A DNA stretch of 64,000 nt from Halisarca cf. caerulea (lineage: Eukaryota > Porifera > Demospongiae > Chondrillida > Halisarcidae): positions 1,257,501-1,321,500 of the forward strand of contig CAUJGJ010000242.1 of NCBI GenBank assembly GCA_963170055.1, read 5' to 3'. Shown here piece after piece: positions 1 through 15,000 of this stretch. The notes under the pieces are model-generated. The model was not told the origin of the DNA. It saw only the letters and a list, made by a program, of their open reading frames with translations, and ran no database searches. The translations under genes and the position numbers were made by a program. How positions within the stretch are numbered: position 1 is the stretch's first letter; each line of letters starts with the position of its first letter.

Positions 1-221
1 ATTCAATCATGATATGCATGTACTTTGTAACAAAGGAACAAGGTGCATGTGGACTGTGGTGGTGTACTAGCAGAGACTAAAACTAGCATATCAGTTTTTA
101 AGGTAATGTAAGTTAAAACTACACAATCTTAATCCATTTAATTTGATAACATTTACTTAGTACATAAGTGACTCATTCAAGTAAGTATGTACAGTACAAG
201 AAAATCATGATTAGTGGAGAT

Positions 222-249
222 CCCCCCCCCCTCACACACACACACACAC
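222..249. repeat. Poly-C tract followed by (CA)n
   Basis: Ten C residues run directly into a short CA dinucleotide tract. It lies in the gene L intron downstream of the last juxtamembrane exon visible in the window. Confidence 0.9.
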
Positions 250-442
250 GACACTAGTATTGTCCTAGGGTGCTTTAGATGTGAAAAAAATGCAACATCT
301 TAAAACTAGGGAATAATTATCATTAAGGTTTGTGTATTGTGTACGTGATGAGTTTAATAACGCAATATATGGCTTCAAATACACATTTCTCTCCATGCAG
401 GCAGGATCTGATATGCATTGTATCATGGCAAAGTCATTGTAC

Positions 443-546
443 CTTGAACTCTTCCTCAAATCCTCGATCTCTATTGAGGTGAAGCTGCTTAGTGACAACA
501 AGGAAGCTGTTCCTTGTTATGATCTTTTGACCACCGTCAGCCATTA
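443..546 (-). CDS. Gene L exon: juxtamembrane segment 2 (intact frame)
   Basis: 104-nt exon, phase 1 in and phase 0 out, bounded by TTAG and GTACAA. It encodes VMADGGQKII, then NSFLVVTK and DRGFEEEFK, the segment that precedes the first PTP domain. The homologous exon of gene M lacks 8 nt, so this copy is the reference for the original frame. Confidence 0.85.
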
Positions 547-1811
547 CTAAGAAAAGCAATGCACAGTTATGTAATATGAGAAACCATGGCAACTGTGAAA
601 AGAAAAGTGTCAATTGGCATAAGCTTCCAGTTTCTTCAGACAAATGGTCCCTATTATATAAAACTACATGTCACTGCATGAGGACTGGTGTGTGTAATAA
701 CGGACATGTCTGTGTTTAGTAGTCTCTCTATATATACAGATAGGTAGTCCTTATGCATGTTCTCATAAAGACAGGTATTCTTGGAGCTAGTCTTCTAACA
801 GTGTCCAACTCATTGATTTTGGGGGAAACATGCGTTGCATGTAAAACCAGCTCTGTGTTTTCTCAAAACAAGGGGAGATAAGCCATGCAGAGTACGTACC
901 TGGTAATTCACCCAAAATGCTTGCAACATCAACCTTGCCACCACTGTCGATTCCCAGTGCGTATTCATTCTCCCCTTTCTTTTCACAGTGGACAGGCATT
1001 GTGGCTGATGCACTTGCTGCTGCTTTCTGACGTCTCCTTCATGATCACAAGAATACAAGTGAGTAAATGATGCTTATATTATTGCCAACGATGTAGGCCC
1101 ATATATACAGGATCATAGTCAAGCCATGATCTGCAACACTACAAATGAGTTTTGTCTCTGTGCATGTGCACGCGTGTGTGTGCATGAGTGTGTGTGTACA
1201 TGCTTCTGTCTTTAGTTAGTACATACCTGCAGTAAACTACTATGCATATGGCTATGATGGTAGCAATGATAATGATCAAGAAAACTGCAACTGCAGCTGC
1301 CACTGCACTTGCTGGGCCACCTCCTTCTGTAGGTAGTGCTTTTCCAAGTAATGTTACTGCAGAACAAATGATCAGCTCACGAAGCTTCGGTAAGTGCATG
1401 AAGTTACAAAGAATGCAGTTTTAAAGTCAGCATAATTATCAGAAACAGTTTAACCAAGTACTAATCAAAAACTATACACAAATAGATGAAACTGACCTGG
1501 AGCTGTTGCTTCTCCAGTCCCATTCCCAGTTGAAACTCGAATTGTGAAAGTGTATGTGCTATGTGAACTAAGTCCACGGATGATGACACTGGACTCCTTT
1601 GTATTGACACTTCCCACCTGATCACCACATGACATATAGGAGACATTGTACAGGGGGAATCCCCTTGCTTCAACGTAGGACAGAGGCGTCCAGGAAATGT
1701 TCACTCTTTCACTATCCACTCTGGAGGCTACTACATTCTCAACAGGCTTGGTCGGCACTGCATTTACAAGAGCAAGAAAATGTGATAATTGTACACTCAT
1801 GGTTATAATAG

Positions 1812-1842
<31 letters not shown>

Positions 1843-2976
1843 CTTTACTTGCATTAATAATTTCCCATCATTTGTAATACTATTTGTGTATACAGTATTT
1901 ACTGAGCGGTTTAGTGAGGTTACTTGTTTCTGTCATCAATGGGAGTCCAATTGTGGTTGCCCATGCATTTTATAGGGTACCTTGTGGCCAAGAACAATTA
2001 TTTTCAACTCAAACTGTGGCTCCATCTTGAGACTGCAAGAAATATACATCAGCGTATATTGAAGAGCGACTTCGATACACGTCTACTACAAGATAAGCTT
2101 TGAACTGTTTCGATCAGAGTACAGATAGTTTGGTAAAATGCCAAAGAATTATCAAATCTTGGCCTATTTGACAGTCTAAATTTTCCATTTGAAGCTCAAT
2201 GCATCATCTCACAAGGTTTGTAACATAAGTATCGTAAATTTCTGTCTACCAATTCTTAAAATTTGATCAAGACTTGGTAGGATTTCTGATTTTATCATTC
2301 GGGCCACAAAATGTGTTAGCTATGATGCCAGCTATTTGTAACATCATCTGTTCCCCAACCCATGTACATGCACTATTGGGTTTGGGAACTATAGCGAGGT
2401 CTGAACTATGTTCATAACTATGTATGTATAAATTAATATAAATTTTGTATTACCTTGATCTGATGTGTACACATGCCAGTGTTTTAGAAAGTTATAATAC
2501 AATAATAATAAAAACAATAATTATAACTTTCTGTTTTAACTGTGTGAACCTACAGCCAGAGGCTACTTTTAAGGACCCACCCACTCTCATTCACTCTTAT
2601 GTACACACAATTACCCAAACATAAATGAAATCTAGTTACATCAAATTATGAATTAGTTGGTGGCTGCAATAGGTCATCTGCTCATTTGCTCCCGAGTTGG
2701 TGGCAAGGGGTGCAGGGAAAACAAGTAATTCGAGTTAAAAACTCGTGGGGGCTGCCGCCCCACGCACTCGAATCACTTGCAAAGCATTGGAGTGTAAGTG
2801 CACAGCTGAACATTCATTGAACATACTGTTTATTGTAACTGGACGATTGTTTTGAAAACAATTGCCATATTTGGCAATTGTTTTCAAAACAATTCCTGTA
2901 ACTCATTCCTGTATAAATTTATACTTCTCTATTACTAGTATATAAATTCTCTATTATAAGACTTTTCTTCAAATCC

Positions 2977-3043
<67 letters not shown>

Positions 3044-6000
3044 GACGAGCGTTACACACTGGAAGTCCAAATGAAAACAATGTAGGGGCTGCCTGTGGCA
3101 GCCCCTAAAAACAACGAATTGCACATGTACAGCTAGGTTGGTATACCTAGTGGATGTTCGCAGCTTAACTTTCAGACTGAGTGTACAACTTACTGAGCCA
3201 CCAGCACCTCCCACCCCCCCACCCATGCTGTTGAAGTGTTACTGTCAAATGTATTATAACAATATTCAGCATCAGCTGGATGTATAGTATCACTTCAGGC
3301 AGGACCTAGTGACCCAGTGATAATCCACAATACTCACCTCCTTCAGCAGTGAACAGGATGAGTGAAGATGGCTCTCCAAATCCAGCTAATGTCTTCGCTG
3401 TAACTGTAACCTCATAAGGAGTATGTATTTCTGTAGTAACTGCTGTGATAAGAGTCATTATGAACAGTAGAGGTAGTAAAGGACAGAGCATATAAACTGC
3501 CATGGCAATAGAAATTGCATAATACTGCTGATTGATTTGTATTAAGTTAGTATACTCATTATTATTCAATGGCATGTGCTGCTGCAAATATAGCAAACAT
3601 CCCTACATTTTTATATGGTGTATGTATGATATTATGTGCTAACTACTCATTTTCATGCCATAAAGGTTAGACTTTCAATCATAGGTTTAGGAATTCTCAG
3701 AATTTACTACCAGATTTTGAACTCTGAGTTTGCCTTTGCCTTATAGTTGTGTTTGAGCAGGTTTGGTTTGGTAATCTGATATATGGACTGTAAGGACCTA
3801 TATTTGTCAGCAGGAAATTAAGGTTGCATTAGGGAATGAGTTATGTATTATCTGTCATGAGCAGTAATGTGTGATATGTCATTGATACACTGCAATAATA
3901 ATAAACTCACTTTGAATTTTGCTAATTTGGGCATTATTCGTATTATGCTCTATTTCCTTGCTGGCATTTCCACTGAGTGATTTGTAGCGCAAGGAATACT
4001 CCGTTATCTCACCATTAGGCTCTAATGGTGGGCTCCAACTGATCATGGCACTGGTAGCAGAAGTTACATTGTAGTTTAGGTTGGAAACCGGTCCAGGAAC
4101 TGGAACAATAATAAATAAATCAACTAATCAGCACTTGAGTTGTGCACACATACATTCTGATATATGCTATTATGTATATTATAATAGTACTCCTTGTAAG
4201 AGACCACTCTTAAGGACCTGTAATGGTGATTGGTCTTTCAAAAGAGGTGGTCTTTGACTAAGGGAACTTAGTAAAGGGCACATACACATTAATGTGTGAC
4301 CAGTGGAGCCAGTCTTACGAAATGCGTGGTCGTTCAAAGGGGGGTACTACTGGCACAGCATACATATTGTAGAAATACATATTATTATCATGTATATGTG
4401 CTTTTTACCATCCTCTGTAGTCTGAAATTCATTGTGATGATAGGGTCCCGTTCCATTCACAGTAGCAGCAGCAACTCTCCATTTGTAGGTTGTATAAGGA
4501 GTGAGGTTAGTCACATTGTAGTCCAGATTTTTAGGAGAACTGAAATTGAAATGCATTAAATTGTAGGGGATAGTTGAGACTGTGCCATTTTGAAGCTTTT
4601 CTTCAAGTTTAATGATATACATTACAATCACTCCATTTCTCCCCTCTTTATCGGGAATCTGCCAAGTCAACAGACACCATCGGGAGGATACAGCAGCAGG
4701 AGTGTCTCCAATAGGCTTTGCAGTCGGACCTATAAATATTAAAAGTGGATGTAAAAAGAATCAGGAAGTGTAATTCACTGGAATAGATCTATTTCTTACT
4801 ATCGCTGTATGTCCTAGCAGTACCAGTCACAGGTACACTCAGTCCTGCTCTGTTACCAGCTTGTACTGATATGGTGTACTCTTCATATGGATGAAGACCA
4901 GTGAAGTTGATGGTTGTAGACAAAATGACATGTAGAGTGGGTGATTCAGTAGTTGTTGGCTTTGCAAAGGACTTGGTGTTACAGTAGTTGATATAGTACT
5001 GTAAGGATTGGTTGTTTAGAGGAGGAATCCAGGTGACTTCAATTGACTTAGATGAGACAACCCTTAGTTTCAATCGAGATGGAGCTGTGTATGCCGAAAT
5101 GCAGAATTAGCAACACTAAAAATCTAATGAATGCCGGTTTAACTAATAGAATCTACTAGTAGGTACTGACTGACAAATTATGACAAAGCCTAAGATTTCA
5201 TTGTTGTCAAACAAATTTAAAGTATTATGACCTTTGTGCACTGATTATGAGTACAAGTACATATTATAATAGTAAAGACACAAACTTCGAGCAAACTCTA
5301 ATTAATGAACGAAAGGAAATAAGGTCATCAATATTGCACATGTAAATGTAGACAAATCTGGAACAGTGTAATTATACTTTTCGCCTGGTGATGCCATACA
5401 TCAAAATTAAGATCACTTTGACAGTAAATCATTTACTGTCTGACCACAAGGCAGTGAACAGGACTGAGCATCCTGTTTGTCATAACAATTTATTGGTATC
5501 ACTGCAATCAATTACTTTGAAAGGTTTACATTGCCTGGGCTTCGCCACGTGTATTCCATACAAAATTTATGTTTCACTACACGACTGACTTCCTTGAGTG
5601 ACCTCTGAATAGGCTTGCACGTTCAGTGACTTGCAGAAGTCTGAACGTAATAGTGAAACCAGTCCTCAAAGTTACATCAAACGCAATGCCAAAGTAATTG
5701 AAAGGAATTCCTTTTTGAGAATACGATTTTTAATGACAATTTATGTTTCTCTGTCTGCAAGAATATAACTCCTTTGTGGTACGGCAAGATGAGGAATACT
5801 TGTTATTGTTGAAAGGGTCTGAGTTTTATTGGAGATAAACTAGTTACCCCATAGCTTTGAAGTCACCCACCATTATAGTAAAGGATATGTAAGAGTCACT
5901 GTAAGTCCGATAGCCTCCCAATGTGACACTTGAATTTAACTGGCCCCATTGAGTGTCACATTAGAGAGGTTTCATTGTATTGCATATCACCATTTTCAAA

Positions 6001-9000
6001 GCTAGCATTCACCATTAGACATAGATCTAGCATTGTGTAAACAATTATGCTTCAGTGGTATATGCACCCATATGTAATTTATACGCTACATCAAAGAATG
6101 ATGTAACTTACAGAGTAAAACAGACTTTTGGAACTTAGAGACAACATATAAAGGAAAGCTTAAATATAAGTATACTATACAGTAATGTACTTTTATGTGA
6201 ATATAGCGGCTGCATAAAATATTTGAATCTGCATAAGTAAATAAACTCAGGGCGAGCCTGAGCGAGCTCCACAATGATGTGATATACGGGGGTTGTGTCT
6301 GTGGCTGGCTGGATATGTATGTATGCATATTCGTGTTGTACATTCAACATGCAACATTTTGACGGGTGGCATATGTTCAGCCGACAAAGTTTTCGCGGAT
6401 TTCACCAATTATTCTGGCTGCATAGCACCACCTTCGGTTACGAGTTCTGAGTGCTTTCTGCTCTTTCTTCGTCTGTTTTGCCTCCTTGGCGGGCCCTTTC
6501 CTCTCTTTTACCTGGTAGTTGAGGATCAAATGGGTGGCTATGGCTGTGTTCATACTTCAGTACTAACACAAATGTGTATCAATTACTCACTCTTGGCTGC
6601 CGGCGACGAGGTAAACAGTAAAGGCGTGAACGTACAAGGCGTCACAGATCCACTTCCCCCTGTCTCCTGTCTTGTATAATTGTGTTGTACCATGCATAAA
6701 TATTAATTTACTGTCTATGGCTGTAAAGTTGTGAGCCAAGGAAACAACAGTCAGGATAGTGAATGCGCAGCGTCAATCAGTCACAGGCCTAGGGCTGCCG
6801 CCGCCAAGGCGAATAACAAAGGCATGCGCATGCATGAACACATTTCAATCGATTCTAAGCATTAACTATACATAATTATATACCTGCATGTGCTATATCC
6901 ATGACCCATGCACCGCTTCACACATAATGTACACACAACCACACAAAGTCAAGAGTGGGCAGCCGCCGCTGAAGGCTTATCGTTAAACAATGGGCTGCTC
7001 ATCAATTGCCTTTACGTCTAAGGCTTGACCCCTACTATGATAATCATCTGCCTAGTATTAATATAACATTGCAATATATACTGTGCATGCATTATAATGA
7101 TGCTTTCTATTATGGTATTAATATCATCAAACTATATATCAATGCATAATAATATGGGCACTGTACATGCACAATACACTCAAATTGCTGCATTAACTTT
7201 GCTGGTCACATCATACCTTCAGATAGTGTAGACTTATTAGTCACTGCACGGCTAGTCCCATAATTGTTTGTCTCAGAATAGGTGATCCTATACTCCGTGT
7301 TTGGCTTCAATTTTGAAATCACAACTTTCATAGAATTAGACATGCTCAGTGTCATTGGTGTATCACCAGATCCAGCTTCTTTATAGGACAGATTTCCCCG
7401 GGATCCACTTGTGACAACAGTAATGGAAGAGGTGTTAACTGATTCAACTCTAATTGTCACAGAAAGTTCTGCGGTGACAAAGGTGGGAATTAATGTGTAT
7501 CAATAATAAGTAACATAAACCAACAACTGACTTCCTCCTACTGTAGCAGACCCTACACTTCTGTTGCCTTCTCCACTACTAAAAGCAGCCCAAACTTCTA
7601 CTTCATAAGTCACTCGAGCGTCAAGGTGTTCTATGGTGTACATCACTTGCCGAGAGTTAATAGTTATTTTATTGCTCCACATGTCTTCAGAGTCTGCTTT
7701 ACGATATCTCAGTTTGTATGTGAAGAAATTGGTGCTGACTGCAGGATGCCGCCATGCTAGTATCAATGATAGCTGAGAGGAATGTGCTGTGACAGTAAGC
7801 TCTCTCACAGAGCCTGATGCTAGTGAAGAACAACATAGCCAGATGATTGTGAACCAGTAATTAGGATTCAATCAAATTACTATAGAGCATGAGACTCAAT
7901 CTGCTTTACAACTACAAGTGCAGCAGCTCACCTGTTCTTGCTGCTCCTCTGATATATGAACCTTTTATGTCCATGTTGAATGAAGGCCAAACCTCCACTT
8001 CATACCTAGTACCTGGTTTGAGTGCACCTGTAGTGTACTGTCTCTGTGTAGCAGTCCTCTGTACAGTACTACTCCAACCACCAGGTGATCCACTAGGTGG
8101 TCTCTCACGATATTTGAGTTGATAGGCAACAGGAGTTGGATAGTTCCTACCAGAAGGTGGTCCCCATGTTATGATCAGTCCAAATATGGTAGTGGATGGT
8201 CTCACTTGGAGGGAAGTTACTGGTCCTGGTACTAAGTATTTAATAGAATTGAATAACATTTCATTGTATTAAGCATATTAGTTTGCTGTATGATATACAT
8301 TGTCTTGCAAGTACATACATTGACGAGTGTTTGTTGTTCTTGATATACTCTGTCCATCTCCTAAAGTGGATACAGCCCAAACCTCCACTTCATACCTAGT
8401 ACTTGGTTTGAGTACAGGTGTAGTGTACTGTCTCTGTGTAGCAGTCCTCTGTACAGTACTACTCCAACCACCAGGTGATCCACTAGATGGTTTCTCACGG
8501 TATCTGAGTTGATAGGTAACAGGAGTTGGATAGTTACTACCAGAAGGTGATCCCCATGTTATGATCAGTCCAAATATGCTAGTGGGTTGTCTCAATTGGA
8601 AAGAGGTCACAGGTCCTGGCACTGAATGATAACACAACAAACATAATTTTAGCATAATATGTATTGATTCGACAAAATTATTATTCTTAATTTGAAGTGT
8701 ACACATATATTTTAGTATTATAAAATAGGATGAGGAGTAGGACACTCCTAGGAAAATCTGATCTCCATCTTGGATCAACACTGCTACTGTGGTACTTGGC
8801 AGTTCCAGAGATAGGAATTTTATCAGTGCATGGGTACATTTTGCTTGGCCACTTCATGTGTAACGAGAACACATGTTCACATTAATATGCGTATTGTGCC
8901 TTTGCATAAAATGGCCACTCTTCATGCTATTTAGTTTATTAGGTCTGAAATGAAGGAATGAGAACATTACATTTCTAAATTAAGTAACTGTAACCTATTT

Positions 9001-12000
9001 CAATTTTTTATGAACTCTCACGATCTATAAGCTTTCAACCGTTGTCAAAGATACCTGCTTTGGCTAGTTTTCTTGGCGAAACTGATAATGTTATTTTATA
9101 GAAGACTTTCACAGGCAAATTTAAGGAGTAGTTGCCACTAAGCCTATCAAAATAAAGGTGTAGTGGGCTGCTACTCTAAAGTGGCCTGGGAGAATACTGA
9201 GGTGGAAGAAACCACCTTATCCCCTAGTACTGTTAACTAATATGCATTATAGAGCAATGTAGTACTGTTACAGTAGCTGCACATATTATCTTTGAATCTC
9301 TGTGAATAATTAGAAGTTTATTAGGTACATTTTGAATCTAGTACTACAGTAACTATTACAGTAGCACTATCTTACCATCATATGTAATGGTCTGTCTCCT
9401 GTCACTGTATTGTCCTCCTACACCTGATGACACAGCTCTCACCCAGATGTAGTAGGTTTTTCCTCCGCTAAGTGAACCCAGGCTGATAAATGTACGCATG
9501 ATTCCACTAGTATCACAGTTAGCATTAGATGGAGGATCAGACTGAGTTCCACTAGTTGTACTGTAACATACAGTGTAGGTGATACCACTTCCACTGACTG
9601 CACTCCATGACACTCTTAAAGCTGGAGATGAACCTTGTACAGTTCTAGTAACAGTGACAATTTGGACCTTGGAGGGTGGAGGTGGTGGTAGTGGTGTGGG
9701 AGCTGGAGCTAAGAGAAGCAGCGATTTTTTTGGCATTGGTCTAAATGCGTAATTATACATAAAATTCATGAGAAGCTGGATCCAAAGCAAGGCGGGTCCT
9801 ATACACAAATGTGGAATTGCATGGTGTGGCAACTGAAAGGGGAAGCTAAGAGTGCTTGCATTTCATTATAATTAGTGTTTCTAAATCAATTACACCACAT
9901 GTAGTTACATGCAATTTATGGTGGACAACACACTGCACATAGACTGCCTACTGAATAAATGTACAAAATTATAGTTCATATAATACTTGGCAGTACATGC
10001 AGCGAGACAATGTAATTTGTCTACCTTTGTGCAAAAGGGATTGTGATCACAAACATATTTATTTTTGAAAGCAATAATCTTTCCGTACGGATGAAGATTA
10101 TATTGAATGTGAGGAGTTGCAGCAACATATGGCGATATGAACTGTACGTAGATAGTCATCAATTTTTTCATTAAAATAATATTGCTCTATTCACGGAAAC
10201 TTTATGCTCATGAACAATTAACATAGTCAAATATCCTCTATAAGTGAGGTTGCAACTTACTGAGATGTACTGACAGAGTTGGTAAGCCACTTGACCGCAG
10301 CCTGCATTCATATTCTCCAATGTCAGTTGAGTGGAAAGACTTAACATGCAATGTCAGTGCATTACCACCAGTGGTTGTTGCAAACACATCTGGTGTACTT
10401 CCCCTATATTGCCCACGTCTTGATATTGAACTGTCATCATGTACTCTGTACCAATCTTTGCCATAGTTCGCATCAGAACACACAATGTCATATGTTTTGT
10501 ATGGAGTTATTGTGAGGGTGGCGCCATTCTCCAGGTTGACTTCACCTTCTGAGGCATCATTTGTATATATTCTTGGATCAATCACTGAGTAGACATGAGG
10601 TGTAAAGATAGTTTCAAATACAACAAGCAAAAGAAGCTTAATATAATGGGATATAATATTATAATTATATATTTAAAGTTAAGTTTAAATTAGAAATAAA
10701 CTTCATGTTCATAGTCGTAGCAAGTAAACAACGGTAGAGTAAAATATCAATGATCGGTCACCATGTATGCTCAGACGATGTATTTTTAAAACCTGTGAGC
10801 GAATTGGCTAATGACTAGTATGAACTTAAAGCACACATAATTCAAACAATTCTTTACTCCAAAAAAGCGATAGTACTCTTATCTCTGCTGAGCTATGAGC
10901 GCAGAACCAACTGATCAAAAACCATCAAAGATTGGGCAGACCAATGTACTATCGGTCCTTGGCTGTTACTTCTCAGAGAAGGGTGTGATACAGCCCTTGT
11001 AACTGTATTTGAGAGTGGTACATGTGTTCTTCAAATTGAGGAAGTTCGGTAGTTCTGGGATCAGTAGTCGATGCGATATAGCTTGTAAACTTTGGTCATG
11101 TAGTACCATCAAATATTGGCAAATTAGGCAATGATTAACTAACAAGTATTCTCGCAGAGCAAGACCCCCCCCCCCCCCCCTATTCACCCAATACAATTTC
11201 ACAAAATGATGGCCATCTTTTGTCACGGAACCTGTGCAACTACACAACCCAAGCTTAGAAGGTATATCGCATTGACTACTGAGCGCAGAACTATACCAAA
11301 CTTTCTCAGTTTCAATGAAACATGTATAGTAATTGCTCCTAATACAGTTACAAGGGTTGCATTATGCGCTTATCAGAAAAGTATCAGCCAAAGACCGACA
11401 TAGTACATTGGTTTGCCCGATCTTTGATGGTTTCGATCAGTTAGTTTCTGTGCCCATTGCTCAACACGGACAAGAGTAATATCAGTTCTTTGGAGTAAAT
11501 AGTTGTTTGAATTATGTGTGCTTTTAGTTAATACTAGACATTAGCTAATTCGCTGACAGGTCTTAAAAATATATACAGTGTCTGAACATACATGGTGACC
11601 GATCAATGATATTTTACTCTTAATTGCACGCTCTGCAACAGAATCACACTACCTTAAAGTTGAAAACAATGTAATAATAATTATTAACATGCATGTGCTG
11701 TATATAAACTGTTGTTTATTATTTTGTCAAATGCTGTTTAGCTGCTATTTATTGCATTATGGCCATGCATGCACTACCAAATAGTGAATAAGAATATGTC
11801 CATAGTAGGTATGATGTACGTATGGTACATGACACAAGTTCCTTATGCTTATCCGCAAATAGATGCTGAAATCATTAACAGGTTATCCACAAATCATTCT
11901 GGGTTTCTGTGGAAAACAACCCAAGTATCAGTGAATAACCTCTGCAAATGCCTATGGCAGAATTACGCATTAGCTATATGTACTTACAAAGTGAGCCCAT

Positions 12001-15000
12001 GCAGAATAATGATGAGACTGAACCTCGGACTGAACTTCTACAACATGCTTTTAAATTAAAAAAAACGGACAGAGAATTTAGATTTATTAAAAAAGAATAG
12101 TATAGTCACCATATACATCCAGAGAAAAGTAACAAATAGACAGGCAAACCAAGTACAGTAAAAGTTAGGTTAAAAATAGTCAAGAGGTAGTAACTGTTCC
12201 AAATAATCATTACGACCATAAGTACATTAAATAACCACTTGTTTCTGGCTTTAATTTCTGCATATATATTTCGCCCATATTGCATTACTATATTTTCCTT
12301 GTCTGTAACAATCTTTGACTCTGCTTGCTCTCTGGGAAACTGCTGATAGCGAATTGCCTCGACTCTCCCCATGCACACCCCCTCATGCAAGCCACTCTCC
12401 CACCAATGCCACGGAATGGATGTTCTTACATACTTAGTGACAATATATATTCAAAATTACTCTGAATCAGATTACCATGCATACTTATAGTAAATTTTCA
12501 CAAATGCCTCTTCATTTGCAAAAATAGCAAAACTTTAACAACGAAAAGTTTCAATTTCTACGGTAAATAGGATGGACGATATGGATTTTATTGTAAGTTT
12601 GCAAATTTTGCAAATGATTGAGACAATTAACATGCATTTGCGAATAATCAATTGTGAATGCTTGCGTAGATACATAGTCTGGACTGGTCCACGTGTGACA
12701 ATAAATTTGTCAATATATACAACTAATATGTTGATTCGCAAAATATGTATGCTCCGTGAAAATTAGCGTCAGACTCTATATATACGGTGCAATATGTCAG
12801 CGGATCCACCACACATTGTAAGTGTCCAAATACACTGGGCACCATGTCATGCATGTACCAATAGTCACTTGCTTACATACCAGCAGAAGCCCTGTCACTG
12901 TATGGCCCTCGTCCACCTGATGACACAGCTGCCACCCAGATGTAGTAGAGTGTTCCTCTACTAAGTGAACCCAGTGTGGTAAATGTATCAGTGATTCCAC
13001 TAGTATCACAGTTAGCATTGGATGGAGGATCAGACTGTGTTCCACTAGTTGTACTGTAACATACAGTGTAGGTGATATCACTTCCACTGACTGCACTCCA
13101 TGACACTCTTACAGCTGGAGATGAACCTTGTGTAGTAGTAGTAACAATATTGACACCATGAACCTTGGGGGGTGGTGGTGTGGGATCTGGAGCTAAGAGA
13201 AACATGCAGTAAAATACTAACACTAGCTACTGTCAGTGAGTGCTGCTATGTATAACTAGTAAGATATGACTGAAGGGGGGTCTAGTAGGCCTGGCATACA
13301 GTGCATGGAGAGTTTACCATCATTATTCAAACATTTATTTATCGGTGAATATATTTCTGATGCAAAATCCCTGGTATGCATGTATGACCTAAGATACTTC
13401 TTCCTTACATTGTGCAAACCATTATAAGTGCATGGCTTTGCATGCTTATTAACTGCCTGCCAATTGTTATATAACTACAGTATTTAATTTATCAATAATG
13501 TGTAGGATAGGTGGAATACAATGTACTAGCTATACATGAGCATAATGTGTATAAATATACTTATGATTGATTCAAGGGTGCCTTTCTACGGCTAAAGTGT
13601 TAGCACAACATCATATATTAAAAACAGTACGCACTCCTATTCTGTGCAAAGTTCTGTTGCATATGACATAATTATAAAATACATATGTTTCATGAGAGAT
13701 TATAATACATGAAGAAATATAAATTTAAGATTAGTGAAACCTACGTAATCCAACTTCCTATATATCAATTGACCATCTCATGACTCAGAGGAAATGTGCA
13801 TGCATATAAATTTAAAAGTATATGCAGTGAGACACTCTGTAGTCTGATCATGTCCATCATGACCATTTGCTGAGTTGTGTTGGATAAGTACTAGTCCTGG
13901 AATAGAAAGTTTTCAGCTTAGTTTATAATACTGTTTATTATAGAATTACAGTGGTGCAGTTTCAACTTACTGATAAATACTGATAAAGTTGTTTGAGTAT
14001 TTCCATTACTACTGAATCTGCACTCATATTCTCCAGCATGAGTTGTCTGGAAAGGTTTGAATTGCAAAGTCACCAAAAAACTTCGAGTGTTTATTGCATA
14101 CACATCCGGTGAATTTGTCTCTCGCGACAATCTGGTTATTGAACTTTCAGATTCATCATTCACCTTGTACCAGTGCTTTGCATATTGTTCGCCATCACAG
14201 AAAATCTCATATGTTTGTGATGGAGTTATGGCAATTGTTTCACCATCCCGGTTGACATTTGGTCTTGAGTCACCCTTGATGTACACTGCTGGTGGAACAA
14301 GTGATGAAACACAAGGTGCAAAAACTATAGGAAACGGAGAATGAAAGGTGGATAAATTTCATCCACTATATATAAAATATTAATTTATAACAGACAGTGC
14401 AAACTCAATTATGTATATATCTGAACCTCGCTTGTCTGAACCCTCGCTTATACAAACATACCCATAACCTCGTTATTAAGATCTGTAATGGAGTTTACGA
14501 TTCGTGTAATATGTCAACGAGCTTTAAACTTGTCTTATCAGTACTCAGTCTAGTGACTTGTATTATGTGCTTTCATTGTGTATACCACTTCAGTTATGCT
14601 AACTTTTTACTTATCTCACTACTTATGTTCAAACTGGCTAACCACAGGTGTTCGGATAAGTAAGGTAATGTTGTATTGTATTAAATAATTATGTAGGTAT
14701 CCTATAGCATTGAATTATAAGCTCATGACCACATGCAATGCCTCATTAAAAATTACTTTAATACATAGTATTATATGACCCTGGATATTGATATTAGTAG
14801 TCAATATCAAATCAATCCATAACCGACAATACAGTAATTTTGGATAATCCATTACATAAAACATTCAATATCAATTATCAGCATATTTCTAGAGTAAGTG
14901 TATAGCTCCATTTGCATTACAAGAACAACTGGGTTGAATAAAATATATAGGCTATATTATATGATGGCAGTTTGAGTTAGTTTTATTTGATACCTGCAGA

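Noticed and set aside
6293..6679. Plus-strand 128-residue frame
   Set aside because: No domain, antisense in an intron, probably repeat DNA.
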